Positions 33,691 through 43,015 of a stretch of 64,000 nt of DNA are shown here, one piece after another. Source of the stretch: an uncultured Spirochaetales bacterium. GTDB lineage: Bacteria > Spirochaetota > Spirochaetia > Sphaerochaetales > Sphaerochaetaceae. The stretch covers positions 62,001 to 126,000 of the forward strand of contig CALXYO010000001.1 in assembly GCA_944393005.1 (NCBI GenBank), written 5' to 3'. The translations under genes were made by a program, and so were the position numbers. Under the pieces are notes generated by a model, which saw only the letters and a list, made by a program, of their open reading frames with translations, made no database searches and was not told the origin of the DNA. Each line of letters starts with the position of its first letter. Position 1 is the first letter of the stretch.

Positions 33691-35819
33691 TTCTTTTCCT
33701 TATCGTCCTTCTTTCCGGCATCAGGCTGTGCGTCGATATAGGAAAGGTTGAGGCGGTCCATCCTGTCAATGTCGATAAGCTTGACATCAACCTGCTGGCC
33801 GACCTGGAGCACATCGCTCACCTGCTTAACTCTTGTCTTTGCAAGCTTGGAGATGTGGCACAGACCTTCCTTGCCGGGAAGAATCTCGATGAATGCACCG
33901 AAATCGACGATCCTCTTTACTGTACCGTGATAGATCTTGCCGACTTCCGGCTTCTCGATGATGGCAAGTGCAAGTCTCTTGGCTTCCTGTGCACATGCAT
34001 TGTTCTTGCCGTAAACAGTGACCATACCGGAATCATCGATGTTGATCTCTGCACCTGTCTGCTGTGCGATGGCCTTGATGTTCTTTCCGCCTGTTCCGAT
34101 GATTGCACCGATTGCATCTTCAGGAACCTTGAAGGAAAGGATCTTCGGAGCAAGCTCTGAAAGCTCGCTTCTCGGAGCAGGAAGAGTCTCTGCCATGATG
34201 CCGAGGATATGCATTCTGCCTTCCTTGGCCTGAGAGAGAGCCTTTGACATGATCTCCGGTGTGACACCTGCGATCTTGATATCCATCTGGAATGCGGTGA
34301 TACCGTCCTTTGTGCCGGCAACCTTGAAGTCCATGTCGCCGAGGTGGTCTTCTTCACCGAGGATATCGGAAAGGACAACATACTTTGCATAGTCGGCACC
34401 TTCAGTGATGAGACCCATTGCAATACCGGCAACCGGCTTCTTTATAGGAACACCTGCATCCATGAGGGAGAGACATCCGCCGCAGACTGAAGCCATGGAG
34501 GAGGAACCGTTGGATTCCATGATTTCAGATACGACACGGATGGTGTACGGGAAGCTTTCCTTTGAAGGAATGACAGCTTCAAGGGCTCTCTGTGCGAGAT
34601 GTCCGTGACCGATCTCTCTTCTTCCTGTTGTGAGGCGTCCGCACTCACCGACCGAATACGGCGGGAAGTTGTAATGAAGCATGAAGTTGGAGTATGTCTT
34701 GTCACCGTCGATGGTGTCGAACATCTGCTCGTCATTGGCAGTGCCGAGTGTGGTGACTGCAAGAGACTGTGTCTCACCGCGTGTGAAGAGCGCTGAGCCG
34801 TGTGTGCAGGGAAGAAGTCCGACCTCGCATGTGATCGGGCGGATATCCCTCACGCCTCTTCCGTCTGTTCTCAGTCCGTCATTGAGAATTGAGGAGCGCA
34901 GGATGTTGTATTCAAGATCCTCGAACATTGCAGCAAGCTGTCCTTCTCTCTTCTCATCTTCAGCGATGAGGTCGGCAAAATGCTCCCTTACCTGCTGATG
35001 GGCCTTCTCAAGAGCCGCATAGCGGTTCTGTTTGCCCTTCACGAAGCTGGCTTCCTTCTCAAGCGGAGTGGCATATTCCCTGACAGGCTCGAGCCATGAA
35101 AGGTCTTCCTTGATCTCCATGAGAGGCAGCTTCTCCTTGCCGCACATCTCTCTCATCTTCATCTGTGCCTCACAGATCCTGGTGATGACAGGCTGTGCCG
35201 CATTGATGGCGCCGAGCATCTCGTCCTCGCTTACTTCCTTGGCACCGCCTTCAACCATTGTGATACCGTCATGAGTACCTGCGACAACGATATCAAGTGA
35301 AGCGGAAGGAATCTGCTGGAATGTCGGATTGATGACATATTCTCCGTTGATCAGCGCAACCCTGACAGCTGCGATAGGACCATAGAAGGGAATGTCTGAA
35401 ATTGTCACCGCACAGCTGGCCGCATTGATTGCGACGATATCCGGGGTGTGTGACATATCTGATGAAACAACTGTCGGTACGATCTGGATCTCACGGCCGA
35501 ATGCCTTGTCGAAGAGAGGTCTCATCGGGCGGTCAATAAGACGGGAGACGAGGATCTCCTTGTCTTTCGGACGGCTTTCCCTCTTGAGGAAGCCTCCTGG
35601 GATCTTACCGGCTGCATAATACTTTTCATTGTACTCGACTGAAACCGGAACATAGTCGATAGGTTCGCTGGGTGCTGCGCCGCAGCATACTGTTGCGATG
35701 ACTGCAGAACCCGCATAATGTGCATAGACGGCTCCGTTGGCCTGCTTTGCGATTTTGCCTGTCTCGAAGACAAGCTCGGTGTCTCCAACCATGACGGAGA
35801 CTGAAGTGACGTTTGACAT
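33687..35819 (-). CDS. pnp: Polyribonucleotide nucleotidyltransferase (PNPase)
   Basis: 710 residues. Phosphorolytic 3'-5' RNA decay. Two RNase PH domains (the second with LRTDGRGVRDIRPI, RGETQSLAVTTLG, SSMASVCGG), then a KH domain (IGAIIGTGGKNIKAIAQQTG) and an S1 domain (GKIYHGTVKRIVDFGAFIEI) with a lysine-rich tail. It follows rpsO, the standard bacterial pairing, with a hairpin between them. Confidence 0.98.
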   Translation of the reverse strand: MSNVTSVSVMVGDTELVFETGKIAKQANGAVYAHYAGSAVIATVCCGAAPSEPIDYVPVSVEYNEKYYAAGKIPGGFLKRESRPKDKEILVSRLIDRPMRPLFDKAFGREIQIVPTVVSSDMSHTPDIVAINAASCAVTISDIPFYGPIAAVRVALINGEYVINPTFQQIPSASLDIVVAGTHDGITMVEGGAKEVSEDEMLGAINAAQPVITRICEAQMKMREMCGKEKLPLMEIKEDLSWLEPVREYATPLEKEASFVKGKQNRYAALEKAHQQVREHFADLIAEDEKREGQLAAMFEDLEYNILRSSILNDGLRTDGRGVRDIRPITCEVGLLPCTHGSALFTRGETQSLAVTTLGTANDEQMFDTIDGDKTYSNFMLHYNFPPYSVGECGRLTTGRREIGHGHLAQRALEAVIPSKESFPYTIRVVSEIMESNGSSSMASVCGGCLSLMDAGVPIKKPVAGIAMGLITEGADYAKYVVLSDILGEEDHLGDMDFKVAGTKDGITAFQMDIKIAGVTPEIMSKALSQAKEGRMHILGIMAETLPAPRSELSELAPKILSFKVPEDAIGAIIGTGGKNIKAIAQQTGAEINIDDSGMVTVYGKNNACAQEAKRLALAIIEKPEVGKIYHGTVKRIVDFGAFIEILPGKEGLCHISKLAKTRVKQVSDVLQVGQQVDVKLIDIDRMDRLNLSYIDAQPDAGKKDDKEKK

Positions 35820-35865
35820 AAAATAATCCTTATTCTGTTCTTTTTTTGTTCTTTTTTGTGTGCAA

Positions 35866-35890
35866 AAGCCAGACTGAAACAGCCTGGCTT
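35866..35890 (-). terminator. rpsO-pnp intercistronic hairpin
   Basis: On the minus strand AAGCCAGGCT and AGTCTGGCTT form a 10-bp stem (one G-U) with a five-base loop, followed by a short T-run. It lies ten bases after the rpsO stop. In E. coli the rpsO-pnp gap has a terminator and an RNase III site; this hairpin is a plausible counterpart. Confidence 0.6.
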
Positions 35891-35899
35891 ATAATTAAT

Positions 35900-36166
35900 C
35901 TATTTTCTGAGACCCAGCTTGGCAATGAGCTCTCTGTATTCGTTGATGTTGCGGTTCCTGATGTAGCGGAGAAGTCTTCTTCTCTGACCTACCATCTTGA
36001 GAAGACCGCGTCTTGAAGCATGATCTTTCGGATGAGTCTTGAAGTGAGACTGAAGATCATTGATCCTTGCTGTGAGAAGCGCGACCTGAACAGCCACATC
36101 ACCTGTGTTGGTTGTGTTGCCGCCATACTGTGAAACGATTTCCTGCTTTGTTTCCTTTGTAATCAT
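35900..36166 (-). CDS. rpsO: 30S ribosomal protein S15
   Basis: 88 residues, the usual length. Typical sequence: VAQLTARI-like [42 protein letters not shown], then [11 protein letters not shown]. Binds 16S rRNA during 30S assembly. AAGGAG precedes the ATG. It lies between ribF and pnp. Confidence 0.98.
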   Translation of the reverse strand: MITKETKQEIVSQYGGNTTNTGDVAVQVALLTARINDLQSHFKTHPKDHASRRGLLKMVGQRRRLLRYIRNRNINEYRELIAKLGLRK

Positions 36167-36179
36167 CTAAGTTTTCTCC

Positions 36180-36977
36180 TTAACTTAATATCATTATCGA
36201 GTCGGCTGTGATCCTGTACAGAGGAGCTGAAGAGCGGATGAACAGCTTCCTGCCCGCAACTTTCAGAACACAGTCCTCGCTGGACTTGTTGAGAAAGATG
36301 AGAACAGCGTTGTATTCTCCGTCCCCGGGCAGCCCCTGCCCGGTCACTGCCGTGCTGGTGTACCATCCATCCTGTCTGACAAACACGTTCTCTGTCAGAT
36401 CATAGCGGTAGGCACTGCCCGCGAGTCTGTTCACAGCTGCGATGTCTCCCTGTGCAAGAAGCTTTCTTAGTCTGGTGGAAGAGATTCTGACGCGGCCGGC
36501 ATCAAGAACAGGCGGAATTATCATGACATCCGCACTGACGCCTTCGCTTTCAAACGCAAGGGACATTTCTGAAGCCGTAATCTGGTTCCCTGCGTAACCG
36601 CATCTGAAGTCCTCCCCGACTATGACGGCATTTACACGGCACATCGTACATAGCAAGTGAATGAACTCACGACCTGATATCATACTGAAATCCCGGGAAA
36701 AGTCAATAACCAGAGTGTAATCCGTGAAAAAACTTTCAATATATGAACATCTGAGCCTCAGAGTGTCTAGTGACGGTGTGTTTATATTCTTCGGATTGAC
36801 GGCGAAAGTGATGACACAGGTCTCGCATCCCGGATGCGTGAGCCTGTAATCGGACAGAGTCGTGAATATTTTCCTGTGCCCCAGATGCACGCCGTCAAAC
36901 ACTCCAATCGCAAGTGCTATGTCATGGCCTTTGAGCAGTCCTTCCCTGAGACATGTCGAAAAGTCATATATCTTCAC
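36180..36977 (-). CDS. ribF: RibF-like FMN adenylyltransferase, apparently without a riboflavin kinase domain
   Basis: 265 residues, against ~310 for bifunctional RibF. The N-terminal FAD synthetase domain is intact: GVFDGVHLGH (25-34), TFAVNP, EFIHLLCTMCRVNAVIVGEDFRCG and ISSTRLRKLLAQGD. The remaining ~85 residues (ENVFVRQDGWYTSTAVTGQG...) show no GRxLGFPTAN or NGT/HIFDF kinase signatures. The protein probably makes FAD from FMN only, so riboflavin phosphorylation would need another enzyme or salvage of FMN; alternatively the tail is a very diverged kinase domain. It overlaps truB by 14 bases. Confidence 0.88.
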   Translation of the reverse strand: MKIYDFSTCLREGLLKGHDIALAIGVFDGVHLGHRKIFTTLSDYRLTHPGCETCVITFAVNPKNINTPSLDTLRLRCSYIESFFTDYTLVIDFSRDFSMISGREFIHLLCTMCRVNAVIVGEDFRCGYAGNQITASEMSLAFESEGVSADVMIIPPVLDAGRVRISSTRLRKLLAQGDIAAVNRLAGSAYRYDLTENVFVRQDGWYTSTAVTGQGLPGDGEYNAVLIFLNKSSEDCVLKVAGRKLFIRSSAPLYRITADSIMILS

Positions 36978-37833
36978 GGTTCACCATGGCCGTTATCGAA
37001 TAACCGCCGCCCTCCTTATCGCAAAGGACACCAAGCAGCCTGCCTTTGTTGTACAGAAGATAGTAGCCGCTTGAAGATCCGCTTTTATATTTCACCGCAC
37101 CCGGCTGGACATAGCCGTTCCTGAGACGGAAGAGTCCGGAATCGGCAAAATCAATCACACCGTCTATCACGGCTTTCAGCCTTTCCTCCGTCTCTTCTGC
37201 CGATGACGGGATGCCTGTGATGTCCCCATAGCCGAAAGGCCCGATTGAATAACGCTCGAGAGCCGTGAGATGACCGGCGCTTCCCGCTGCCGCAGCTATG
37301 TCTCGGGCAAGGGAGCGGATGTAGGTTCCCTTGCTTACACGGCAGTCGATGACAAGATAGGGAGCCTCATAGGAAAGGACTGAAAGAGAATGTATTCTCA
37401 CCTTTCTCGCCTTCATCTCCACTTCCCTGTCACTGCGAGCAAGTTCATATGCCCTTTTGCCGCCGACATGGATCGCCGAATATACGGGGGGAACCTGCTC
37501 GATCTCTCCCGTGAAAGAAGGAAGGATCTTTTCTATTTCATCCATGGATGGAATATGATCACAACGTCTTACGACTTCGCCTTCCGGATCCAGTGTGTCT
37601 GTCTCGCATCCAAGCATTATTCTGGCTCTGTATGATTTGTCGAAACCGGAGAACACGGGATTGAGTTTTGCAGCTTCACCCGTGAGTACGATCATAAGGC
37701 CGGATGCGAACTTGTCAAGGGTTCCGCAGTGACCGACCTTGCTGCCTTTATAGATTTTCTTGATCGGTGAAAGGGACTGGAAGCTCGTGACTCCGCTTTC
37801 CTTTTTAGTGATTATTACCGCAAAGTCACTCAT
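36964..37833 (-). CDS. truB: tRNA pseudouridine-55 synthase
   Basis: 289 residues. Catalytic segment GHCGTLDKFASGLM with the active Asp, then KSYRARIMLG, ERYSIGPF-type motif and RDIAAAAGSAGHLTALER. A short PUA-like C-terminal part is present. ATG 37833 overlaps the rbfA stop by eight bases with GGGAAAG just upstream; an ATG seven codons earlier (37854) is less well supported. Confidence 0.94.
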   Translation of the reverse strand: MSDFAVIITKKESGVTSFQSLSPIKKIYKGSKVGHCGTLDKFASGLMIVLTGEAAKLNPVFSGFDKSYRARIMLGCETDTLDPEGEVVRRCDHIPSMDEIEKILPSFTGEIEQVPPVYSAIHVGGKRAYELARSDREVEMKARKVRIHSLSVLSYEAPYLVIDCRVSKGTYIRSLARDIAAAAGSAGHLTALERYSIGPFGYGDITGIPSSAEETEERLKAVIDGVIDFADSGLFRLRNGYVQPGAVKYKSGSSSGYYLLYNKGRLLGVLCDKEGGGYSITAMVNREDI

Positions 37834-38179
37834 GCTTTCCCAGTGCTTTGTCAATGAGGTTGTTTATTCTCTCGCCTTCCTGATAGCTTGTGTCAGGGAT
37901 GAATCTGAGAACCGGCGTGTTGCGGGTTTTCAGTATTTTCGCAAGGTGTCCCTGAATGAAGCCCGCCGCGCTGTTGAGCGCCTTCACGCTCCTGGCAAGA
38001 TCCTTCTCCATTAGACAGGAGACGAAAACATCGGCATAGGCATTGTCCGGCGACAGGGAGACCTCCGTGACCGAGCAGAAACGGGAGAGCGACGGGTTCT
38101 TTATGACACCCGTCACTATCATTGTGGAAATACTTTCAAGTATCCTTGATTCCAGTCTTTCTTCTGAATACTGACTCAT
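37826..38179 (-). CDS. rbfA: Ribosome-binding factor A
   Basis: 117 residues. KH-like fold for 30S maturation: RLESRILESISTMIVTGVIKNP, then SLSPDNAYADVFVSCL and the conserved RNTPVLRFIPDTSYQEGERINNLI. ATGA overlap with infB and coupled to truB, the classical infB-rbfA-truB order. Confidence 0.95.
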   Translation of the reverse strand: MSQYSEERLESRILESISTMIVTGVIKNPSLSRFCSVTEVSLSPDNAYADVFVSCLMEKDLARSVKALNSAAGFIQGHLAKILKTRNTPVLRFIPDTSYQEGERINNLIDKALGKHE

Positions 38180-40797
38180 TCCGGTATATCCAATTTTCTT
38201 GCAATTTCCTGCATCTGTACGAATTCAAGGATATCTCCCTTCTGGAGATCCTGGAAGTTCTCAAGACCGATACCGCATTCATAGCCGGCCGTGACTTCCT
38301 TGACATCATCCTTGAATCTCTTGAGAGACATCATCTTGATGTTCTCCTTGTTGATCTGGATGCTGTCCCTGATAACCTTGACATAAGCATTCCTTGTGAC
38401 CTTTCCTTCGAGGATGTAGCATCCTGCGACAAGACCGATCTTCGGCACACGGAAGACTTCCCTGACTTCGGCGGTGCCGAGGTCGACTTCCCTGATCTCA
38501 GGTGAGAGCATGCCTTCCATTGCAGCCTTGATATCATCAACAACGTCATAGATGATGTTGTACTTCTTGATCTCGACCTTCTCCTGCTCGGCAAGAGCCT
38601 GTGCACGCGGAGTCGGACGGACATTGAAGCCGATGACAAGTGCAATTGAAGCGGCAGCCAGTGTGATGTCGCTTTCGATGATGGCACCGGCGGATGCACG
38701 TATGACGTTGAGGCGGATCTCGCTTGTGCTGAGCTTCTCAAGCGTGCCCTGAAGAGCTTCGACGGAACCCTGAACATCACCCTTGATGATGACGTTGAAG
38801 TCCTTGATCTCGCCTTCCTTGATCTTGTCGTAGAGATTCTCAAGCGTGACCTTGTTGCCGCCGCCTGTGTTGCCAAGTCTCTCAAGTTCCTGTCTCTTGG
38901 CACCTACCATCCTTGCCTGCTTCTCATCCTCCGTTACCTGGAACGGATCACCTGCAGAGGGGATGTTTGAAAGACCGATGATCTCGACAGGTGTTGAAGG
39001 ACCTGCACTCTGGATCTTCTTGCCTTTGTCATCAAACATGGCCCTGACTCTACCAGGATAGATACCGGCAACATAGTAGTCGCCCTGATGCAGAGTGCCT
39101 TTCTGGACAATGACAGTCGCAACTGTACCGCGGCCCTGATCGATGCGGGATTCAAGAACCTTGCCCACTGCCCTGCAGTTCGGATTGGCCTTGAGCTCGA
39201 GCATCTCGGCCTGAAGCAGGATGGTGTCGAGAAGATCATCGATACCTTCCTTCTTGAGTGCAGAAATCCTGCAGTAGAGTGTCTGACCGCCCCATTCCTC
39301 AGGAACAAGACCGATTTCAGAAAGCTGCTGCATGACCCTGTCAGGATTGCTGTCGGCAAGATCGCACTTGTTGATTGCGACGATTATAGGAACCTTCGCA
39401 GCCTGAGCATGGTCGATAGCCTCTCTTGTCTGCGGCATGACACCGTCATTCGCAGCGACAACAAGCACTACGATATCAGTGACCTGCGCACCGCGGGCTC
39501 TCATCATTGAGAATGCGGCATGGCCCGGAGTATCGAGGAATACAACATCACCTCTTCCCGGAACATTGACTTTGTATGCACCGATGTGCTGTGTTATACC
39601 GCCGAACTCGCCTTCTGCGACGTTACTTGACCTGATGGCGTCAAGAAGTTTTGTCTTACCATGGTCAACATGCCCCATGATAGTGACAATGGGAGCACGC
39701 GGCACCATATCCTCTTCCCTGTCTTCCTCATTCTCGATGACTGTCTCATCATAGAGGGAGACAAGATGAACGGAACAACCGAACTCAGATGCGATGATCT
39801 CTGCAGTCTCATGATCGATCTGCTGATTGATGGTGACCATCATTCCCATCTTGAAGAGTTTGGAGATGATGTCACTCGCCTTGAGGTTCATCTTCTTGGC
39901 AAGATCGCTGACCGTGATGTTCTCCATGATGTCAATTGACTTCGGAACAGCAGCAAGCTTGCTTTCCTCTTTCTTCTTCTGCTGATACTGGAAATCGACT
40001 TCCTGATCCCTTCTGTTCCTGTAGTCGTTTGTATCCTTCTTCTTTCCGCCGGACTTCCTTGCTCCGCTCTTCTGATTGAGATCAAGGCTCTCCCCGCCTC
40101 CTGCAGGACCCGCTGAAGGACGTGCCGGACGATTGAAAGATCCGCCCTGACGGTTGAAAGACTGTCCGCCGGCATTGCTGCCGCCGAAACGTGAACCGCC
40201 TTCCCTGTTGAACGGACGGCGGCCGTCACCGCCCTGCTGGGAAGCACCGCCTGAGAAGCGTCTGCCGCCGCCGGCATTGTTATTATTGTTGTAGCGCTGA
40301 CCCGTGGGACGTGTCGGTCTGCCGCCTACAATTCCTGCAACCCTCGGTCTTCCTGAAGGCTGAGGTGTCGACACAACCTGACCGGGAACCGGCGGAAGGT
40401 TGCTGGCCTTTATGACAACGGGACCGTTGTGAAGAATGCTGTTTACCCTCTCTCCTCCGACAAGGTTTCTGTTTGCTGCAGGAACGGTAGGAGAAAGACG
40501 GCTGTTACCGCTTGAAGAAGCCTGCTTGATCTGAGGTGACACAGAAGGCTGCACAAGGGTGTTCCTGACCTCTGGTTTTGCCTGCACGTTCTGCTGAACG
40601 GGAGCTGCTGCGGCAGTTTCCTCCTTCTTCTCATCCTTGACCTTGGCCTTGACCGTCACGATTTTCTTTTTGATGACAACGACCTTCTTCTCAGGATTTG
40701 AAGATGCGGCAGACTGCTGTGCACTCTGCACAGGTGCGCTCTGCGCCGGAGTCTGGCTCTTCTTAATAACTCTGATTTTCGTCTTTTCTTCGCTCAT
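38176..40797 (-). CDS. infB: Translation initiation factor IF-2
   Basis: 873 residues. GTPase that positions initiator tRNA. The N-terminal ~290 residues are low-complexity: Lys/Val- and Gln/Ala/Pro-rich, then a Gly/Arg/Asn/Ser-rich part (~165-235) with FNR-, GGR- and SFNR-like repeats. IF2-N domain ([23 protein letters not shown]), G1 GHVDHGKT (~374-381), [12 protein letters not shown], and the C-terminal fMet-tRNA-binding domains follow. ATG 40797 has AAGGG ten bases upstream; GTG 40803 is too close to it. Confidence 0.97.
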   Translation of the reverse strand: MSEEKTKIRVIKKSQTPAQSAPVQSAQQSAASSNPEKKVVVIKKKIVTVKAKVKDEKKEETAAAAPVQQNVQAKPEVRNTLVQPSVSPQIKQASSSGNSRLSPTVPAANRNLVGGERVNSILHNGPVVIKASNLPPVPGQVVSTPQPSGRPRVAGIVGGRPTRPTGQRYNNNNNAGGGRRFSGGASQQGGDGRRPFNREGGSRFGGSNAGGQSFNRQGGSFNRPARPSAGPAGGGESLDLNQKSGARKSGGKKKDTNDYRNRRDQEVDFQYQQKKKEESKLAAVPKSIDIMENITVSDLAKKMNLKASDIISKLFKMGMMVTINQQIDHETAEIIASEFGCSVHLVSLYDETVIENEEDREEDMVPRAPIVTIMGHVDHGKTKLLDAIRSSNVAEGEFGGITQHIGAYKVNVPGRGDVVFLDTPGHAAFSMMRARGAQVTDIVVLVVAANDGVMPQTREAIDHAQAAKVPIIVAINKCDLADSNPDRVMQQLSEIGLVPEEWGGQTLYCRISALKKEGIDDLLDTILLQAEMLELKANPNCRAVGKVLESRIDQGRGTVATVIVQKGTLHQGDYYVAGIYPGRVRAMFDDKGKKIQSAGPSTPVEIIGLSNIPSAGDPFQVTEDEKQARMVGAKRQELERLGNTGGGNKVTLENLYDKIKEGEIKDFNVIIKGDVQGSVEALQGTLEKLSTSEIRLNVIRASAGAIIESDITLAAASIALVIGFNVRPTPRAQALAEQEKVEIKKYNIIYDVVDDIKAAMEGMLSPEIREVDLGTAEVREVFRVPKIGLVAGCYILEGKVTRNAYVKVIRDSIQINKENIKMMSLKRFKDDVKEVTAGYECGIGLENFQDLQKGDILEFVQMQEIARKLDIPE

Positions 40798-40813
40798 ACT
40801 CACCCTTATTCAA

Positions 40814-42310
40814 TTACTCTTCTTCAAATTCGAACTCTACGCCGCAGTTTGGACATACAGTTGTCCCGACCTTGACGCTATGACCGCAGTTGGGACACTC
40901 AAACTCCTCTTCAACTTCTTCTTCGACAGAGATGTACTCATTGATGGAATCCCTTTCTTCCTGAGTGAGACCGATGTCGTCAAGCTCCTCATCAGTAAGG
41001 TTTGCATATTCCTCAACTGTGTAGATGTCGCGGAAGTTGAGTTTCTGGACAAGCTCGGGAGAAATGCTGAGTTCTGAAAGCAGTGTCTCATTCTCATCGA
41101 TTCCGAGCTCCTGAGCCGTAAGCGGCTTATCGGATGCAACATCCATATTGACATCAAGAGGCATACCGTTTGTGAAGATGGCCTCAGCCTTCTCCCTTGT
41201 CTCCTGAGAAATGTCGAGAGCATCAAACTGCTCCTGTGTCATAACCTCGATCATCCAGTCACAGAGACTGTTGGCAAGGTTGACATTGACCCCCTTGGGG
41301 CCGATGGCAAGACCTACATCCTTCTGGTTCACGATGGCAACAGCCCTCTTTGTTGTGAAGTCAATGAGATAAACCTTCTCGACATGAGCCGGTGTCAGTG
41401 CAGATGCAATGAAGTTGATAGGATTATCATCATATGGAATCACATCGATCTTCTCGCCTTCGATTTCAGTGATGATGCTCTGGATTCTGTTTCCCTTGAG
41501 ACCGACTGTCGCACCTACTGGGTCGATATCGCGGCTGTTACTCTTAACGGCAACCTTTGTTCTCTGTCCTGCGGTTCTGACAATCTTAACAATCTCGACT
41601 TCCCTGTCGTAAATCTCGGGAATCTGGATTGTGAGAAGTTTCTCGATAAGCTTCGGGGAAGTACGGGAGAGGATGATCCTGACATCCTTCTTCTGCTTTC
41701 TTCCCTTCTGGTTCACGGCAGGATCCTTCGCACTGTCAGCATTCTCGACTTTTTCGAGATAACACTTGACTTCAGTACCCTGATCATAAGTTTCTCTCGG
41801 AGACTGGTTCTTATAAGGAAGAAGACCTTCAACTCCACCTCCGACATTCAGCCTTATATCACCGTTGGGAAGGATTGAATTGACGATACAGAGAATGATC
41901 TCGCCTTCCTTGGCCTTGAATTCCTTGTATGTCCTATTGTTCTGTACTTCCTTGAATGTCTGCTGTGCTCTCTGCTTTGCAGACTGTACGGCACCTCTGT
42001 CGAATGTCGAGAGATCAATGGGGATGAGAAGCTCGTCACCGATCTCTGCATCCTCGCTGAGTTCCTTTGCCTCGTCGAGAGGAATTTCAGTAACTTCGTT
42101 GTAGTAGTTGTCCTCATCCACAACGATCTTCCTTGAGCAGACAGTAAGCTCGTCATCATCGGAGAAAGAAATTTCGACATTGGAATCAGTGCCGTATCTT
42201 CTCTTGTATGCTGCCTTGACGAATTCTCTGACAGTCTCGAGAACCATATCACGGGTATAGTTCTTCTCTTCTATCATGCTTCTTATAGCATCTCTCAAAT
42301 CAGTACTCAT
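40814..42310 (-). CDS. nusA: Transcription termination/antitermination factor NusA with C-terminal zinc ribbon
   Basis: 498 residues. N-terminal RNAP-binding domain (~1-125), S1 domain (GEIILCIVNSILPNGDIRLNVGG), a lysine-rich insert (~205-220), KH1/KH2 (VGATVGLKGNRIQSIITEI; DVGLAIGPKGVNVNLANSL) and a helix-hairpin-like region (YTVEEYANLTDEELDDIGLTQEE, split here by eye). The last 30 residues hold C472/C475 and C486/C489 in CPNCGHSVKVGTTVCPNCG, a zinc ribbon between acidic stretches, which E. coli NusA lacks. It controls pausing and termination. It is one base after rimP, so the two are coupled. Confidence 0.96.
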   Translation of the reverse strand: MSTDLRDAIRSMIEEKNYTRDMVLETVREFVKAAYKRRYGTDSNVEISFSDDDELTVCSRKIVVDEDNYYNEVTEIPLDEAKELSEDAEIGDELLIPIDLSTFDRGAVQSAKQRAQQTFKEVQNNRTYKEFKAKEGEIILCIVNSILPNGDIRLNVGGGVEGLLPYKNQSPRETYDQGTEVKCYLEKVENADSAKDPAVNQKGRKQKKDVRIILSRTSPKLIEKLLTIQIPEIYDREVEIVKIVRTAGQRTKVAVKSNSRDIDPVGATVGLKGNRIQSIITEIEGEKIDVIPYDDNPINFIASALTPAHVEKVYLIDFTTKRAVAIVNQKDVGLAIGPKGVNVNLANSLCDWMIEVMTQEQFDALDISQETREKAEAIFTNGMPLDVNMDVASDKPLTAQELGIDENETLLSELSISPELVQKLNFRDIYTVEEYANLTDEELDDIGLTQEERDSINEYISVEEEVEEEFECPNCGHSVKVGTTVCPNCGVEFEFEEE

Positions 42311-42311
42311 G

Positions 42312-42803
42312 TTACTTCTTTTCCTCCCAGCGGTATGTCAGTTTCGCTTTCTGTATTTCATCATATGAAAGAGAAAGAGTTTCAAAACCCTCTCCCGTAT
42401 CCTGCACGACTGCTGATGTCAGCGTGACACCGTTGTCATCAGCATCGTTGATTGTTCCCTCAATGTTTGATGAGTATGCTGATGAGTAAACCTTTACAAG
42501 TTTTCCCTTGAAAAGCGTGAACTCATACACATCCTTGAAATTCCTCTGCATTCCGGGACTTGAGACCTCAAGCGTCAGATCCCTTCTTCCGAAAATCACC
42601 TGATAGCGCGGGTACACGATATTGTACACCTCGGCAAGATCATCAGTGGTCACATCCCTGTCTGCAAGAAAGACGGTGAGATAGAGTTCCACACCTCCCG
42701 GAGTCTCCCTCTTCTGCACGTCCACAACTTTGTACCCCATAGGTGCGATCAGATCCTGCACCTGTGTGAACAATGAATTTTCCTTTATCTCGTTTCTTAA
42801 CAT
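42312..42803 (-). CDS. rimP: Ribosome maturation factor RimP
   Basis: 163 residues. Family features: LIAPMGYKVVDVQKRETPGGVELYLTVFL, then DLTLEVSSPGMQRNFKDVYEF and the C-terminal Sm-like domain (GKLVKVYSSAYSSNIEGTI). It is the first gene of the 13-gene rimP-to-murJ run. AAGG abuts the ATG, a poor ribosome site. A terminator hairpin ends about 11 bases upstream. Confidence 0.93.
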   Translation of the reverse strand: MLRNEIKENSLFTQVQDLIAPMGYKVVDVQKRETPGGVELYLTVFLADRDVTTDDLAEVYNIVYPRYQVIFGRRDLTLEVSSPGMQRNFKDVYEFTLFKGKLVKVYSSAYSSNIEGTINDADDNGVTLTSAVVQDTGEGFETLSLSYDEIQKAKLTYRWEEKK

Positions 42804-42814
42804 CCTTAATCCAT

Positions 42815-42846
42815 AAAAAAAGGAACACCAGTAATTGGGTTCCTTT
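42815..42846 (-). terminator. Intrinsic terminator in the rimP-nusA leader
   Basis: On the minus strand AAAGGAAC with GTTCCTTT (8 bp), extended by CCA/TGG past a one-base bulge, around ATTAC, then continuing into a run of seven T. It lies between the best promoter (-10 at 42876-42871) and ATG 42803. It may also end the mutS transcript. Confidence 0.75.
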
Positions 42847-42870
42847 TCACTAGAAAATTGAACTATCCTA

Positions 42871-42900
42871 AGAATAGTGTTTTCTTGTAGTTGTTGTCAA
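42871..42900 (-). promoter_or_regulatory. Promoter of the rimP-nusA-infB operon
   Basis: Minus strand TTGACA (42900-42895), 18-bp spacer, TATTCT (42876-42871). Predicted start near 42864, giving a ~60-nt leader that contains the terminator hairpin. The 115 bp from here to the mutS stop (42901-43015) contain no further recognised element. Confidence 0.6.
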
Positions 42901-43015
42901 TAGAGTTATCATGCCATCGTCGAAAGCTGCAAGTAAATTGTAGCGGAGTACTAACCTGCACCAGCTTTTTAAAATCATCATCCGAAATAGACAATGTGAT
43001 TTTTTCAGAATAATT

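Noticed and set aside
42920..42970. Long-loop hairpin AAAGCTG...CAGCTTTTT between mutS and the rimP promoter, read as a small RNA terminator
   Set aside because: Loop of over 30 bases and no plus-strand promoter; probably chance.
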